A program made the translations under genes and the position numbers. Source: Acetobacteraceae bacterium (lineage in GTDB: Bacteria > Pseudomonadota > Alphaproteobacteria > Acetobacterales > Acetobacteraceae). Taken from it: a stretch of 5,908 bases of DNA. The stretch lies in contig JACMOQ010000258.1 of the NCBI GenBank assembly GCA_014377905.1, positions 1 to 5,908 on the forward strand, in the 5' to 3' direction. The notes beneath the pieces were generated by a model. That model searched no databases. It had not been told where the DNA came from and was given only the letters and a program-made list of their open reading frames with translations. Positions within the stretch are counted from its first letter, which is position 1. Every line of letters starts with the position of its first letter. Below, in pieces: positions 5,568 through 5,908 of this stretch.

Positions 5568-5908
5568 ATGGTTTTGGCGGCCTTGCCCTTGTCCCGGCGG
5601 ACTGTGTTGCGCACCCTTGGCGCCGGCGTGGTGACCGCAACTGCGACATCGGCCGATGCGGCGACCGAGTGGACCTTGTTCAGCTCCCAGCCCCGCAGCG
5701 ATCCGGCGCCGCTGGCCACCATCAAACGCCTGTCCGATGAAATGCCCGCGCGCAGCAGCGGGGCGCTGTCGATTTCAGTCAGAATGGCGGGCAGCCTGCC
5801 GATCCGGTCCACCGCGGTTACCGCCGCGGTCGCCGATGGACGGGTCCAGCTTGGAGAAGATATCTACTACGTTTCGACCTTGCCCGCAGCAGGGGCGCTG
5901 CGCCTGCC
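5568..5908 (+). CDS. DctP-like TRAP transporter solute-binding protein, Tat-exported, 3'-truncated
   Basis: The frame is open from the ATG at 5568 to the window end, giving 113 complete codons of a protein whose family is usually about 320-350 residues. The N-terminus is a twin-arginine signal: Ser9-Arg10-Arg11-Thr-Val-Leu, then a hydrophobic Leu-Gly-Ala-Gly-Val-Val segment and a likely cleavage site after Ala-Asp-Ala (29-31). The mature part begins like DctP-family periplasmic receptors, with a first strand (EWTLFSS, 34-40), a helix ending near the conserved Gly65 (SSGALSISV), then AGSLPIRSTAVTAAVADGRVQLGED (74-98) and LPAAGALRLP, matching the usual pattern G-x-L-x(n)-E-A-V-x-x-G-x-D-M-G. 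Family members bind organic acids in the periplasm and deliver them to a membrane permease, whose genes would be expected downstream. It is divergent from the dehydrogenase-P450 operon and may share its control. The family call rests on motif memory over one third of the protein. Confidence 0.72.
   Translation, partial: MVLAALPLSRRTVLRTLGAGVVTATATSADAATEWTLFSSQPRSDPAPLATIKRLSDEMPARSSGALSISVRMAGSLPIRSTAVTAAVADGRVQLGEDIYYVSTLPAAGALRL

Noticed and set aside
5510..5740. A 76-codon plus-strand open frame beginning at 5510
   Set aside because: It is out of frame with the receptor and overlaps it, with a low-complexity translation and no ribosome binding site support.
5468..5812. A 114-codon open frame on the minus strand upstream of the dehydrogenase
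   Set aside because: It overlaps both the intergenic region and the TRAP receptor start, has no family resemblance, and the plus-strand frame has a ribosome binding site, Tat signal and family motifs.

Overview
The window comes from a high-GC bacterial genome. A CYP153-family P450 with its own [2Fe-2S] ferredoxin and flavoprotein reductase, a CoA-acylating MmsA-type dehydrogenase and a Tat-exported TRAP-type binding protein together suggest an alphaproteobacterium, quite possibly a sphingomonad. That placement is inferred from gene content and is not proven by any marker gene.

Layout. (1) Positions 1-927 (+) hold the 3' part of a gene for a very proline-rich protein. Its 5' end lies outside the window. 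The first ~516 bases are tandem 78-bp (26-residue) repeats, with traces of an older 156-bp double unit. (2) Positions 928-1033 are a short convergent intergenic region. It has a small hairpin right at the stop codon and a strong A-tract/stem/T-tract hairpin (976-1011) that can terminate transcription from both sides. (3) Positions 1034-5420 (-) are a four-gene operon read right to left: MmsA-type aldehyde dehydrogenase, ferredoxin reductase, [2Fe-2S] ferredoxin, CYP153-type P450. The gaps are 1, 26 and 67 bases. (4) Positions 5421-5567 are a 147-base divergent intergenic region that should carry the operon promoter. (5) From 5568 (+) runs the start of a twin-arginine-exported, DctP-like TRAP transporter solute-binding protein, cut off by the right edge.

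How the parts fit. The reductase takes electrons from NADH (inferred from an acidic residue after the second nucleotide-binding fold) and passes them via the ferredoxin to the P450, making a self-contained class I monooxygenase. CYP153 enzymes typically hydroxylate terminal methyl groups of alkanes or of aliphatic chains. The unusual partner is the dehydrogenase. It is not a fatty-aldehyde type but has the hallmarks of (methyl)malonate-semialdehyde dehydrogenase, including the two arginines expected to hold a substrate carboxylate. With a divergent organic-acid-type TRAP binding protein next door, the locus may handle a short carboxylic acid or its terminal-oxidation product instead of, or in addition to, a plain alkane. 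That last step is a hypothesis.
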